Shown here: positions 1-43,405 of the stretch, one piece after another
How the letters are laid out: the number at the start of each line of letters is the position of its first letter
Position numbering within the stretch: the stretch's first letter is position 1
Assembly: GCA_030068075.1 (NCBI GenBank)
Contig: CM057843.1
Coordinates: forward strand, 42,229,832-42,293,831
Length of the DNA: 64,000 bases
Source: Paguma larvata
Lineage: Eukaryota > Chordata > Mammalia > Carnivora > Viverridae
Direction of reading: 5' to 3'
Notes under the pieces: model-generated
What the model was told of the DNA's origin: nothing
What the model saw: only the letters and a program-made list of their open reading frames with translations
Databases searched by the model: none
Position numbers and translations under genes: made by a program

Positions 1-539
1 TAAAGGGACCCCTTTATGTGGATAAAGAACTTCATAGTTTGGAACTTTCATGTTCTGATCTCAATCTCTCTAAATTTAAGAACGTTTCAATAAAGTTTTC
101 CCATTTCCAGCTCGTGACAGACTGCATTCTAGTTTTAGCCTTTGAAACAAATTGAGATCCAGTTTTATGGGGAAAGATTTCCAAGTTTTTATAGTTTTCT
201 TTTTTGTAGAGATTTGACATGTAAATAAGGTAGTTCTTATTTCCAATTATCAATCTTTAAAAAATAAACTTAATTTTTTAGAACAGTTTTAAATTTACAA
301 AGAATATATATATAGTATAAGGAGTTTCCATAAATTCCATATCCAATTTCTCTTATTATTAGCATCTTATATTAGGAAACGTGTAACATTTTTTTTACAG
401 TTAATGAGCCGGTATTGATCATCCCACTGTGTTATTCATTGCGAAGTCACTCAAAGTTTTTTAAAAGGTAGAAGTGCCTGCCGATTTTTAATAATAAAAG
501 TCTCTAGAAAATTACTGGATTGATACATCATCAAGACTT

Positions 540-1480
540 AGTTTTTTCTTTAATCAGCTTTACTGAAGTAGAAATTTACATATGATAAATTCACATGTTA
601 TGTACACAGTTCAGGGAGTTTTCATAAAAGTGCCTAGTCATATAGCAACACCACAGCCATGGTATAAAATATGTTCATTATCCCAAAGAAGTTCATTTAT
701 GATTCTTTCAGTTTATTTTACTTTTATTTTTTAAAGATGTTTTATTTTGAAGTAATCTGTACACCCAATGCGGGTCCTGAGGTTACAACCCTGAGATCCA
801 GGGGCACACGCTCTACCAATCCAGCCCCATGCTTCTTTCCATTTAATCCATTTCTCCAACCCCAGTCCCTGACAATGGCTGATCTGCTCTCTGTCACCGT
901 AGATTTGCCGTTTGTAGAATCATTCCAGTAGAACGATTCATATAGTACATAGGTTTCTATGTTTCTTTCACTTAACATCAAGCTTTTGAAATATGTTGTG
1001 CATGTGTAGGAATGAGGAACTCCTCCTTCCCTTTTGCTGCTGAGTAGTATTCCATCCTGTGGACACACTGTCACTTGTATCCATTTGACACTCCATAGAT
1101 ACTTGTGTTGTTTCTACTTACTGGCCATCTGAATAGAGGTGCTATGAACATTTATGTAGAGGTCATTGTGGGGACATGTGTTTCCATTTCTCTTGGATAA
1201 ATAATAGAAACTGTATGCTAGGCTGTGTGGTAAGTGTATATTTAACTTTATGTAAACAAAACAAAACAAAACAACACAACTAGCAAACTGTTTCCCTAAG
1301 TGGCTCCACGTTTTGCACTCCCAACCAGCAGCGTGTAAGGATTCCAGTTGCTCCACATCTTCACCAGTAATTGGTGTTATCAGTCTTTTTGATTTTAGAC
1401 ATCCTAATACGTATTTAGTAATCGATCATTTCGATTTTAATTTGCACTTCCTTAATGACTAATAGTGATACTAAGTATCT
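540..1480 (-). mobile_element. Decayed L1 3' fragment
   Basis: The plus strand reads like the reverse complement of an L1M-type 3' end (GCTTTACTGAAGTAGAAATT, later GCTGAGTAGTATTCCAT and TGCTATGAACAT). It is split by a SINE at 712-830. No open frame survives. Confidence 0.6.
712..830 (-). mobile_element. Old CAN-SINE fragment inside L1
   Basis: Antisense A-type CAN-SINE text (AGTAATCTGTACACCC through CTACCAATCCAGCCCC), interrupting the L1 fragment. It is diverged and its duplications are not clear. Confidence 0.7.
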
Positions 1481-1631
1481 TTTTGTGTGCTTATTTGCCA
1501 TTCCAATATCTCTTTTGAAAGTATCCATTCAAATCTTTTGCCCACTTTTTAATTGGGTTATCTTATTGAGTTGTAGAGGAGTTATTTATATAAAGACTTA
1601 TCTTAAGTTTCTAGATCAAAACAGCATGTTT

Positions 1632-1869
1632 ATTTTATTTATTTGTTTGTTTATTTATATAAATGTTTGTTTATTTTTGAGAGAGAGAGAGAGACAGAGT
1701 GCAAGCAGGGGAGGAACAGAGAGAGAGGGAGGCACAGAATCTGTGAAGCAGACTCAAGGCTCTGACCTGTCAGCACAGAGCACGATGTGGGGCTCTAATT
1801 CATGAACTGTGAGATCATGACCTGAGCTGAAGTTGGATTCTTAACCAACTGAACCACCCAGGCACTCCA
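1632..1869 (-). mobile_element. CAN-SINE (antisense)
   Basis: Starts with TTTATT repeats and a GAGAGA tract and ends GAACCACCCAGGCACTCC. Similar GCATGTTTA and GCATATGTTTA flanks suggest the target duplication. Confidence 0.85.
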
Positions 1870-2534
1870 GCATATGTTTATTTTCAATGTATAAGTGAAT
1901 ATAATGAAAAGCTCTTAAGGACTAGCCTTGTACTCAACTGGAATATAAGTGGCTATTTTGCATGTGTCAGCAACTAAAGAATCAATCTAGTAGAAATATA
2001 AAGTACTTTTTGTGTGCCACCCCCTTTGCCAAGACGAATGAACCCATTTATCCAAATATGTTCTAGTGAATGTTGAGTTTTTGTTTGCTTTTTAAAATTA
2101 AAAAAAAATCTTTGAAGCAGTAGTTATTGGTCGGCATTCTGCTGCTATGAAAACCCATCTTATGGCTGTGCTTCAGGTGTTTATTTTAATCATACCTATC
2201 TGTTCCAAACAGTATGTCTCGTCTTCCTTCTACACTCTGTGGGGGCCAACCAACTGCCAAATAAACTTTGAAGACCCATTAAAAAGCCAGGAAAAGTAAA
2301 TATTAGCTCATGGTCACATGAGACTTAAATATCACATTAATTGTAAAAAGGGGGAAATGTGGCTTATTTTACATTGTGATTGGTTAAAATTCAATGGCAT
2401 TTTCATGCATATGTGTATACTCTTCTGGCCAAATAAAGCACCTGAGTAAAATTAGAAATAGGGCCATTAATTATTGGACTGTATGTCCTGTTATCTCTTT
2501 TGAGAGACCACATTTCAATTATAATTCCTTTCTT

Positions 2535-2559
2535 TTTTATTTTTTTAATGTTTATTTTT

Positions 2560-2594
<35 letters not shown>

Positions 2595-2757
2595 TGAATT
2601 GGGGAGGGGTAGAGAGAGAGGGAGACGCAGAATCCGAAACAGTCTCCAGGCTGTCAGCACAGAGCCTGAGGTGGGGCTCGAACTCACAGACTGCAAGATC
2701 ATGACCTGAGCCAAAGTCAGCCGCCCGAACTGACTGAGCCACCCATATGCCCCACAG
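2535..2757 (-). mobile_element. CAN-SINE (antisense) with 16-bp target-site duplication
   Basis: Typical internal text CTGTCAGCACAGAGCC. Perfect flanks TTATAATTCCTTTCTT at 2519-2534 and 2758-2773 mark the insertion. Confidence 0.92.
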
Positions 2758-2811
2758 TTATAATTCCTTTCTTAACAAAAAAATTGATATTTTTCTGTGG
2801 CCATCTCTAAA

Positions 2812-2814
<3 letters not shown>

Positions 2815-2849
<35 letters not shown>
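2815..2849 (+). repeat. (CA)n microsatellite
   Basis: Uninterrupted CA dinucleotide run of about 17 units. Confidence 0.95.
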
Positions 2850-2852
<3 letters not shown>

Positions 2853-2895
2853 AGCAGCTGTGGATTTCGTTCTTTTTCCATTATTCGAGCCCCGG

Positions 2896-3049
2896 TTTTT
2901 TTTTTTAACATTTTATTTTTATGTATTTTGAGGGAGAGAGAGAGTTGGTGCTGTCAGCACAGAGCCCGATGCGGGGCTTGAAACTATGAACCACGAGATC
3001 ATGACCTGAGCCAAAATCAAGAGTTGGACACTTAACCAGGGTGCCCCTT
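2896..3049 (-). mobile_element. Internally shortened CAN-SINE (antisense)
   Basis: Poly-T, a short GA tract, then GCTGTCAGCACAGAGCCC through ACCAGGGTGCCCC. It is shorter than its neighbours because part of the GA-rich middle is missing. Confidence 0.85.
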
Positions 3050-3938
3050 ATCCTCAGTTTTAAATGGGCGCAGCAACCTGCCATCAGCCTACTATTTCAA
3101 AAAGGGAAATGAGTGCCCCCAGAAAATGTCAGAAAGATTGCAGCTCAAAACCATTTTTTAGAGGTTATGAACTGTCACTGATTTATTATCTATAACATTT
3201 GGGTGTCAGTAAGGCTAACCTAAGGTTTCTGAGGGAGGCAGTTTTGTCCTAGATTTGAACCATTTTTTCATTTTCTGGAACAGACTATCATTATGCTTGT
3301 TCAGGGCAGAAATTATATGAGCAATGCACTTAACATTACATGTGAGTGTGCTGTATGTTCTTAAATGGTTTTCATCATTCAGTCAAAAAAAAAAAAAGAG
3401 GCCCTCTTTTGGCCCTATTCCATGAGGAATGAGAAGTATTTAAAAGATGTCGGAGGAAGAGAGAGTGCAGTTTGTGGGAAAGAAATTCAGGTCTGCGTAA
3501 TTTTTTTTCTTTTTTTATAACTCAGCATCTTAGCAGCCTGGCATTCAGATTCTTAGATTGTGCTGTCGTTTCATTCCCTTCCCCCAGAGAGATAATAGTT
3601 AACTCACAGGGAATTCTGTTTTTAAGAGCTCGAGTCACTTGATTGAGTTAAGAGTAAACACCGTGAGTCTGCCTGTTTCTTTGCTGTTCCTTCGTCCTTT
3701 ACGTGGCCTCCCAATTTACTAAATTTAACATCGCATTAGGCGGATCCCTTTGATTCTTCAAACGAAACAATCAGGTACGGCCTCTTAAAGTCCACGTGCG
3801 TGAGATGTTATAGTCATGTCTGATTGTGACAGATGTGAGACAGTGGGTTAAATTTTGCTGTTTTCTTGTCAGTGCTGTCATTTCTTAAGGGGAAAAACAG
3901 GTAATGAAAAACCGCCTCTCTAGCAGAAATGTGTTCTT

Positions 3939-4109
3939 CGGGCACACCTGGGTGGCTCAGTTGGTTAAGCGTCTGATCTCAGCTCAGCTCATGATCTCGT
4001 GGTTCACGCATTTGGAGCCTGCTTCAGATTCTGTGTCTCCTTCTCTCTCTGCCCCTCCCCCACTTGTGCTCGGTCTCTCTCAAAAATGAATAAACATTAA
4101 AAAAAGAAA
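3939..4109 (+). mobile_element. CAN-SINE (sense) with target-site duplication
   Basis: Head ACCTGGGTGGCTCAGTTGG, pyrimidine middle and an A-rich tail. Flanks AGAAATGTGTTCTT (3925-3938) and AGAAATATGTTCTT (4110-4123) differ at one base. It is one of only two plus-strand copies in the window. Confidence 0.93.
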
Positions 4110-5359
4110 AGAAATATGTTCTTACACCCCAAAAGAAGTTTTTTTTTTTTCATAAAATTTAAAAAACAAGGCCTGAAACTTTAGTTTTTATTTCAGATAT
4201 TGGCTCTTCATAGCCCCTTGTAATCTTTTCATTAACTTAAATGCTGGGTGAAATGAATAGAACTAGTTCTCTAGGAAACCTCAGTAGTTAGACTAGAGCG
4301 AAAACAACCTTATAGATGTTAACTGAATTTTTACAAGTACTTAATATTTGTTCTTTCTCCAAAACAATGGATGGGTCTGCTGGCTGCACTTAGACATTGG
4401 TTCAGAGAAAGCAGAAGCAGTGAACTCGATTGTGTAATTGTGGGAAGAAATTTGCACACAGGCCTGGAAGACTAGAATTTAGTAAAGTAAAGGGCAAATG
4501 GCATCCAATATGATCAGGCCTGATTTCCATGCAGAAATAGTGGTAGCAGAGACCTTGAGGTCTTTGTAGTTCTGGGTGAGCATCCTGCCTAGGGTAGCAG
4601 GGTCTGAATCTGCTCCGTTGACTTAAAACCACTGTCTATTCTCTTTTGAAAAGCTGAACATTCGTTTTGCCTTAGTGTCTTGCCATCCCTCTGAAGACCC
4701 GAAGGCACGTTATAAAACCAGACACTTCCCCTTGCACTCTATGAGGTAGGTAGAGTGTGTTACAGTAAGTACTTTCTTAGAACTTTGAACCTTAATTCAA
4801 ACACCGCCCCCCCCCAATAAAAAAGTGGCTTGCAGTGTTCTATTTCTGTGTGTGTTGCTGTTGGCTTGGAGACGACATTATGCTGTTGTCATACCCTACC
4901 TTTATTGCTAGGCATGTGGTGGGTTGAGACAATTTGGCAGGTACCGTTTTGTAGTGTGGGTGGATCTTTCCCTGAAGCTCTTTGGTGTTAACTCGATTCT
5001 CAGAACACTGCTCTCAGACAAGGGATTGAGTAGGCTTCCAAATTTCCAAGGAATCCACATCCCCTTATACCCGTGGGAGAACTTCCTGAGTACTGAGTTC
5101 AAAACGAGATCCACAGGAGGACCGAGGCTGAGTTTTTTGGTGATCAGAACAGGAACTGCTGATGTGAAACCTTTTTTTTTTTTTAATCGAAACCTTTCCT
5201 TGAGCTCACAGATTTGGGTTCTTTAAACTGTCTTTTTATGAATAAATGCCGTGGGAAGGGAAGTATGGCTGACCATGTTGATTTGAGTTCAAGGCATTCT
5301 TCATTTCCAGGCAGTAAAATGCTGTTTCTCATCTCTGACTCTTCTTGGATTACAGCAAA

Positions 5360-23544
<18,185 letters not shown>

Positions 23545-25860
23545 CCCTCCTGGTCCCCACGCCAGCGCTTATGGTAGCAGCATTGTCTTTGCTCTCATGC
23601 ACACACCACCGCTGCTCGACTTTCCTGCACTACGTGTCTCCCACACCGAGAAACCCCCCACCCGCTCCCTGTGCAGCGAGGCCTCCGCTGTGTCCAGTGG
23701 GGACAGACTGTCTCAGTGAGAGAGGAGACAGAGGCAGCTAGGGCTGGGCTCCCAGGAGAGAGAGCTGTAGAAGCGGGAGACCGCGTCTCGCACCTCGGAG
23801 GAAGAGAGCATGGGCTGGGGCTGGGGGCTCAGTGTGGTTTCTTGTCCGCTCCGTGGGTCGTGGGCCTCAGCAATCAACCTGGGCAGTTCCTAACAAGCAT
23901 TGGCCTGTAATTCTAACTTTCCAAGGCAAGGGTCCTTGTCTAATTGGGTCGCCAGCCTATGTCTCTATGGTCGGTCGTAGGATCGGAGAGGACAGGCTAA
24001 GTGAAGTTTGGTACCTGGAGCTTACAAGTAGCCCGAGTTAAAGGCAAGCTTGGAGGGTGGCACAGACTGAATTCAGAGGGGAGATGGGTCACCCTACTAC
24101 CTCTTCCCTCCTGGCAGGGTTCAAATTGAAGGAGTGTGGGTTCTGAGTATAGAAATTCAGCGCTGGGAGAAGGAAAGCTAAGTCCCGTTCTTCCACGGAC
24201 GGTGAGCGAGTGCCATCCTGGTGACAGCAGTTCAGCTGCTAAGCTGGGGGCCCAACAGGCTTTGAGAAACCTCCTCTGTAGTCTGGAGATGGATAAGTTT
24301 TCAGATTCCCGAAAGCAGGTGCCAGTGCCCTGTCAGCTCCTTCCAAAGCTCGGGCTTGGCGACTGCAGGCAGGCCTTGTGCTGCTACTGAAGATGCACGG
24401 GGGGGTACGCCGGGCCGGGCCTGTGCACTCTGGTCCTGAGTATGGAGCTGTCTTCAGGCCTTGCATTCCCTTTAGAGGCCAGGCTCAGGGGGGGCCCGGT
24501 TGCTTATCTCTTCTGGGTAGATGGGCGAAGGCCTGAACTAGAGAGGGGGAAGGTTGTTAAGGTGATTTACTTCCCTATCTGTAGCACCTGCTGTTGGAAA
24601 GGGTGAGTTGACAGCATGTGTTTGGAGGTGGGTGAGGGGCTCCCAAGTTGTGCGTGTTCAGGACGGCCCCATGCTGGCAAGTGTGCACTGGCAGAGGGTG
24701 TTTGAAGTGCTGAGAAGCAGCGGGGCAACCTCCTGTGCCAGTGCACGGTGCCATTCTCTCTGGGATTCTTGAAGAGCAAAGCACTTTATTTCTTTGAGAA
24801 GGTCTATAGATTGAGGTGGAGTTTGAGCTAAAGTCTCTGGGATCCTTACCCAAATCCCATTCCTAAGGGAAAGGGAAGGAGAGGGGGTTGGAAGATTCCC
24901 CTCCAGTTCTGTCGCAGCTCCTGGTGGAGGCAGGAGGAGCTTCCTTGACACACAGGAAGTGAACGAGGATGGGGCCAGCTCTGGGAGCCAGCCCTGTGTC
25001 TGTGGCCGGTGTGCTGAGCTGGCGGGGAGTAAGGAGCATTGTGCTGGGTAAAAAGGACGTGGCAGGGGCAGGCCGGCCTAGGGAATATTGGCGTAGGGAG
25101 CAGGCTTCTCTTTTCTCTAGAGGATCCAAGCCTTTCTTCCTTGGTCTCTACTGACCACTCCCTTCCTCCAACCCACTGGCTGCCCCACGAAGCAAGGAGT
25201 GGGGTTCCCTCTGGCCAGACTGTTGCCTAGGGGTTTTGGTGGGACCTGCACACACACACTCACATCGCCACGCGCCACACCTGTGGGCACTCATGCACTC
25301 GGCACTGAGTACACGCCCAGCTGGCTCCTGATGGAAGCCTCTTCCCACCTGACCGGCCAGCCCCGCCACCATTCCGAACTCTGCATCTGCTGTGGTTTGT
25401 ATTCGTTGTATACTGGGGATGCCCTCTAGCCAGATTGTGGGCTCTGAAGTACCCGTAAATTCTAGGGAAAAACCAGAGACAAATGAAGAAGCAGGAGTTA
25501 GGTCTGTCTGAAAATGGGGCCGGCTGTGAGGAAACCATGGGGAAAAAATTAGACCCAGCCACTCAGAGGCTCGATGGACCCCACTCTTCCCTCAGCGTGC
25601 AGAACCCTGTCCTTCCCAATTTCAGACCACTAATACTCCTGTTCCGCCAGCGTTCCTATTTTCCCTGCTGTCCCCCACCTTTAATGACGGGTCTCAACCC
25701 CTCCCCCCAGACAGGGAATGATGGATGGAGCAAGGTGGTAGGGACTGGCGAGGGGGAGGCTGGTATATGTGCGGCTTTATCGCCAGTGAATTTCACGCAC
25801 TTTAAAGTCCTGTGGCTTGTGACCTCTTATCTGAATAAAGTAGTAGAATCCATTTTGGCA
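23545..25860 (+). other. EZH1: EZH1 3' untranslated region and poly(A) signal
   Basis: Non-coding DNA after the EZH1 stop, with no repeats recognised. A canonical AATAAA at 25834-25839 is followed within about 30 nt by TG/GT-rich text, so I place the transcript end near 25860. That gives a 3'UTR of about 2.3 kb. The end coordinate is an estimate. A GCACTTTA match to the miR-17 family seed occurs at 24781-24788. Confidence 0.65.
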
Positions 25861-26134
25861 AGTTGTGCCTTGTGTACTCTGGGGCTGGAAGGATCCAGGG
25901 AGGACGGCACAGGGGCAGCTGGGGCTGAAGCGTTAGCACTCGGATCTCTTCCTGTCCACTGGGATCTGGGGTTGGGGGCGCCGCGAAGATGGTTGGCGAG
26001 AGCCAGTCAGGCGCCCCGGCAGGCGATGCAAGGATTCCGAGGGCTCCCGGTGGAAATCCCTGAGCCCTCAGGTTAGTTCCCTTGAAGTCCTCCCACTTGC
26101 CCCCGGCCACGGCGCCAGCTACCACGCACAGACT
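25861..26134. other. Intergenic gap between convergent EZH1 and CNTNAP1
   Basis: About 270 bp between the inferred poly(A) end of EZH1 (+) and that of CNTNAP1 (-). I see no gene, repeat or motif in it. Confidence 0.5.
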
Positions 26135-27180
26135 GGGGCTCTGCCACTCCGCTTTATTAGAACGGCTCTGGTTCTGCGAGCGCGGCGTCAGAGTGGAGGC
26201 TGGGTCAGGCTGGGTGAGTGGCCAGCCGACCTCACGAGACTTCCAACACGGGAGAAGCAAGAACTACAGACCGTGGCACAGCACAGGACAGTCGATCGAT
26301 TTTTTTCTTTTATATATAAACTGATAATTAAAAAATTAGAGTAATATATAGAGTTTCTCTAGAGAGAGACTTTGCAACAAAAAATATATATAAAGAACAT
26401 GACCTCCTGGGCAAACGAAGCAGCATCTCTGAGCGGAGGAAAGAGGGCTCCTCATGCACTGGAGAGGGGGCCAAGCCTTTGGACAGGCACCAAGGCTATT
26501 GCATATCTTGGAAGAGGGAGGAAGAATAGAGGGCAGGCTAGTCAGTGCGTCTGCATTATTCTCTCTACATTGCAAGTTGTTTTTATGGCTTTGGCTAAAG
26601 CATGTGAAGCAGCGGAGGTACTAAGGTGCTAAAACCGAGGCCTCTCGGTCTCCTTAAAAAAAAAAAAAAAAAAGAGAGGGTGGGGGACAGCAATGAAGCC
26701 CTCCCTAACCCCCAACCGAGTGGAAGCAGATGGAAGACATTCTGCAGGGCAGGGGGGAGGCTAGGGGATGTGGTTTAGCAGCCTCCTCCCCCCATGCCCT
26801 GTGCATCCCTGCAATCCCACACATCTGTCCCTGCTGAGACTGAATACTTGAAGGGAAGCAGTTAATCTCTCTCCCACTCTGTCGTTAATCCCTGGCAGCA
26901 GCTGGGACAGGGATGGCAGGGAGGGCCTGTCTCAACCCCATGGAGCTTCTCCTTTGGGGCAGGCAAGCCACCAGGAGCCTGGGGAAACGGGGACGGGGAG
27001 GGCATTGGTTTAGGCAGTGAGGCTCGGCCACTCTCTTTGGTCCCATCTGTAGCTCTGCCCACCAAACTTGGCAGGAGGGGCATCCTCTGGATGAGCAGAA
27101 CCTGCTAAGAGGAGCCAAATGCCCCTGACAGGATGGGGAGAGGCAGGAATTGGGGGACTCAGAGGAGATGGACGTGGTCC
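26135..27180 (-). other. CNTNAP1: CNTNAP1 3' untranslated region and poly(A) signal
   Basis: Minus-strand DNA beyond the CNTNAP1 stop. TTTATT at 26153-26158 reads AATAAA on the minus strand and is the best poly(A) signal, giving a 3'UTR of about 1 kb, in keeping with the human mRNA as I recall it. It contains an A17-type tract near 26656-26673 and an AT-rich patch at 26300-26400. Confidence 0.6.
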
Positions 27181-40476
<13,296 letters not shown>

Positions 40477-40860
40477 GGTGCAGGGCTGACGGGTCTCGGC
40501 GGCCGCCTCCCAGTGCCTGGTTCCGGCTAGGGCTCCAGTTCCAGCTTGGGCTCCCCACTCTCCTCTTGGGGTTCGCAGCGGATCGCCGTCTCTTCTCCTA
40601 ACCCACTCCTCGCTCTATCCTCTCTCTCCCCCAACCCTTCTCCCCTCTCCTTCTCTGTCGTTCCTGGTTCTCTGCTGTTCTCTCTCCTTCCCACCCTCTC
40701 TCCTCTCACCTCCCCCCTTCCCCAGCCTCTCTCTCTCCCGGCACGCGCCGCTTTCCCGGACCCCGCGCAAGCGCGCGCCTCAGCCCTACTGCGAAAGGGC
40801 GGGGGTAGAGAGCCTCGAGCCGCCGGGAAATACCCTGAATAACCCGAGGCTGGCAGGGAC
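40477..40860 (-). promoter_or_regulatory. CNTNAP1: CNTNAP1 5'UTR and CpG-rich promoter
   Basis: GC- and CpG-rich sequence just upstream (higher coordinates) of the CNTNAP1 ATG, merging with a long pyrimidine-rich tract on the plus strand at 40560-40740. No TATA box was recognised. The transcription start cannot be fixed from sequence alone. Confidence 0.5.
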
Positions 40861-41328
40861 TGTGGCCGCAGAGATGGGGGAAGGAAGGCTAGGGCCAGCC
40901 AAGAGGTCCTCAAAAATCCAAGAAAAGCGGGGGGGTGGGGTACCTGGAGATGAGGAGAAGAGTAAGTAAAAGAATCTAACATTGTTTGAAGGCAAATTAT
41001 GCCCCAAGCACCTGTGCTAGGCACTCCCATGAGTGCCTTTCAGCATTTTTGCCTTTCCACTTTACAGATGCAAAACCCGAGACTCAAAGAGGTAAACGTA
41101 CCCAAGATCACACAAGTAGCTAGCAAATGATACTCCAAAAACCCATTCTTTTTCTACTGGCAAAAGAAAAACAAATTAGACGGTGGAATGGGAAAGTTAG
41201 GTTAAAAAGGGCTCACGGACCCTAATCCCCACCGCCCTCTTGGGCCCTCTCCCCGCCCCTTCCTTCCTGTCCCACTAGCTTAACTTCTCTCCCCAGTAGC
41301 TATACCTCAGAAACCCGTGTAGCCAGAG
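40861..41328. other. CNTNAP1-CCR10 intergenic spacer with MIR/L2-like fragment
   Basis: The two start codons are 853 bp apart, head-to-head. The spacer carries an old MIR/L2-like piece around 40975-41140 (CACTTTACAGATG and a downstream AGATCACACAAGTAGC motif, both typical of MIR). No coding exon is seen before the CCR10 ATG at 41329. Confidence 0.5.
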
Positions 41329-43251
41329 ATGGGGACGGAGCCTGCAGAACAGGTGGGAGTGGGGGCAGGGAGGAAGGGTTAGCGAGAGGGAGGATAAGAC
41401 AAAGGGATGGGATTCTCCACTCGGTGACAAGCTTCTGCCATGCCAAGACCTGTCCAGGATGTCTGGAGCCATTTGGGACCAGGGACCTTCCAGATAGATG
41501 GGGCTGGTGTTGGGAGGCTGGGGTTGGGGGATGGGACTGGGCTGAGGAGAATAGTGAGCTGAACCTAGAGGTGCGAGGTTGCGACCGAAACCAGAAAACC
41601 TGAGCCCCAACCTTTGAGACCCCCTGCCTCATCAGGAGTCGTTCGGTGTGCCCGTACTGGAGGAAGAGATGGGGTGCGGAGGGGAGAAAGGAAAAGAGAC
41701 ATTAGAAACCCTTTCCACACCATTCCTGGAGTCCCAGGACCAGCTCTGAGGCAAAGCCTGCATGTGGGAGTTCTTCCAGGAGAGGGCGCTGCAAACAGAC
41801 CCGAAGCTCCAAGATCTGTTAGTGATGGAAACCTTGGCCCGTGGAGAGAGAGCACAGGCGCTTCACATCCATTACCTCTTCCTTATCTCAAACAACTCTG
41901 CCACTTGGGCTGGTGGGGGTTTCTAACCTCAACATTACATATTAGGCAACTGAGATCCAGACAGGTCAAAGGCAGCCAGGAAGCTGGATGCAGAGGCAGG
42001 AGGGGTGCAGTGGAAGCCAAGACCTGTTGGAGGGTGTGCTGGGAAGAGTTTGGAGAAGAGTTCGTATCTTCTCCCTCTGTACTCTTGTCACACAGGCGCG
42101 CCCAGCTTGGAAGGTATGTGCGGGAAGGGGAAGTGTGTGGGCGGTATCTCATAAGGTCTCTCCTCTCATTTTGACCTCCCCAGGTCTCCTGGAGCCCCTA
42201 CTCTGGGTATGATGAGGAGGCATACTCGGCAGAGCCATTGCCAGAACTCTGCTACAAGGCAGATGTCCAGGCCTTCAGTCGGGCCTTCCAACCCAGTGTC
42301 TCCTTGGCGGTGGCTGCGCTGGGTCTGGCCGGCAATGGCCTGGTCCTGGCCACCCACCTGGCAGCCCGACGTGCTGTCCGTTCGCCCACTTCTGCCCACC
42401 TGCTCCAGCTGGCCCTGGCTGATCTTCTGCTGGCCCTAACCCTGCCCTTTGCTGCGGCAGGGGCTCTGCAGGGGTGGAGTCTGGGAAGTGCCACCTGCCG
42501 CGCCATCTCGGGCCTCTACTCGGCCTCCTTCCACGCTGGCTTCCTCTTCCTGGCCTGTATCAGCGCCGACCGCTATGTGGCCATCGCGCGGGCCCTCCCC
42601 GCTGGACCGAGGCCCTCTGCGCCAGGCCGCGCCCACGTGGTCTCAGCCATCGTATGGCTGCTGTCGCTGCTTCTCGCGCTGCCCGCTCTCCTTTTCAGCC
42701 AGGACGGGCAGCGGGAAGGCCAGCGGCGCTGCCGTCTCATCTTCCCCGAAGGCCTCACGCAGACGGTGAAGGGGGCAAGCGCCGTGGCGCAGGTGGTCCT
42801 GGGCTTCGCGCTGCCGCTGGGCGTCATGGCCGCCTGCTATGCGCTCCTGGGCCGCACGCTGCTGGCCGCCAGGGGGCCCGAGCGCCGGCGTGCGCTGCGC
42901 GTCGTGGTGGCCCTGGTGGCGGCCTTCGTGGTGCTGCAGCTGCCCTACAGTCTCGCCCTGCTACTGGATACGGCCGACCTACTGGCTGCCCGCGAGCGGA
43001 GCTGCCCTGCCAGCAAGCGCAAGGATCTGGCACTGCTCGTGACCGGAGGGTTGGCCCTGGCCCGCTGCGGCCTCAACCCCGTGCTCTACGCCTTTTTGGG
43101 CCTGCGATTCCGCCAGGATCTGCGGAGGCTGCTGCGAGGTGGGAGCTGCAGCCCAGGGCCTCGCCCCCGGGGCCGCTGCCCCCGCCGGCCCCGCCTCTCT
43201 TCCTGTTCGGCTCCCACTGAGACTCACAGTGTCTCCTCCTGGGACAACTAG
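41329..43251 (+). CDS. CCR10: CCR10, C-C chemokine receptor type 10
   Basis: Class A 7TM receptor for CCL27 and CCL28, coupled to Gi; it guides skin-homing T cells and IgA plasma cells to epithelia. Two coding exons: 41329-41352 codes only MGTEPAEQ, with donor gtggga; 42184-43251 (acceptor ccccag) codes the rest, stop TAG 43249-43251. Total 363 aa (human 362). Visible: an acidic, Tyr-containing N terminus (SGYDEEAYSAEPLPELCYK), seven hydrophobic helices, the LALADLLLA motif of TM2, DRYVAIA at the end of TM3, paired extracellular cysteines, NPVLYAF (NPxxY) in TM7, and a Ser-rich C-terminal tail ending SSWDN. The 831 bp intron contains an MIR-like fragment near 41930-41990. A start within exon 2 would lose the conserved N-terminal ligand-binding segment, so the spliced form is preferred. 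Confidence 0.95.
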
Positions 43252-43405
43252 GGCTGCGAATCAAGGGGAGAGGGCGGGCTGAGGAAATGACTCCAGGGAG
43301 GGGAGTGGGAAAGGGGAGTAGGTAGGAAGACACTGAGAAGGAGGTCGGGACCTAAAGGAATTGCTTCTGTACTTTGCCACATTAAATTGATAACATGGAA
43401 ATGAG
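43252..43405 (+). other. CCR10: CCR10 short 3'UTR with ATTAAA poly(A) signal
   Basis: ATTAAA at 43381-43386 lies 130 nt after the stop and is the first usable poly(A) signal. The end is estimated. Confidence 0.5.

Noticed and set aside
2500..2742. Small open frames rich in Ser-Leu or Arg-Glu
   Set aside because: They lie in the GA/CT tract of CAN-SINEs and recur at every SINE copy.
42252..43251. Several long open frames overlapping CCR10 on both strands
   Set aside because: They are GC-rich shadows of the CCR10 reading frame; none resembles a protein family and CCR10 itself explains the DNA.
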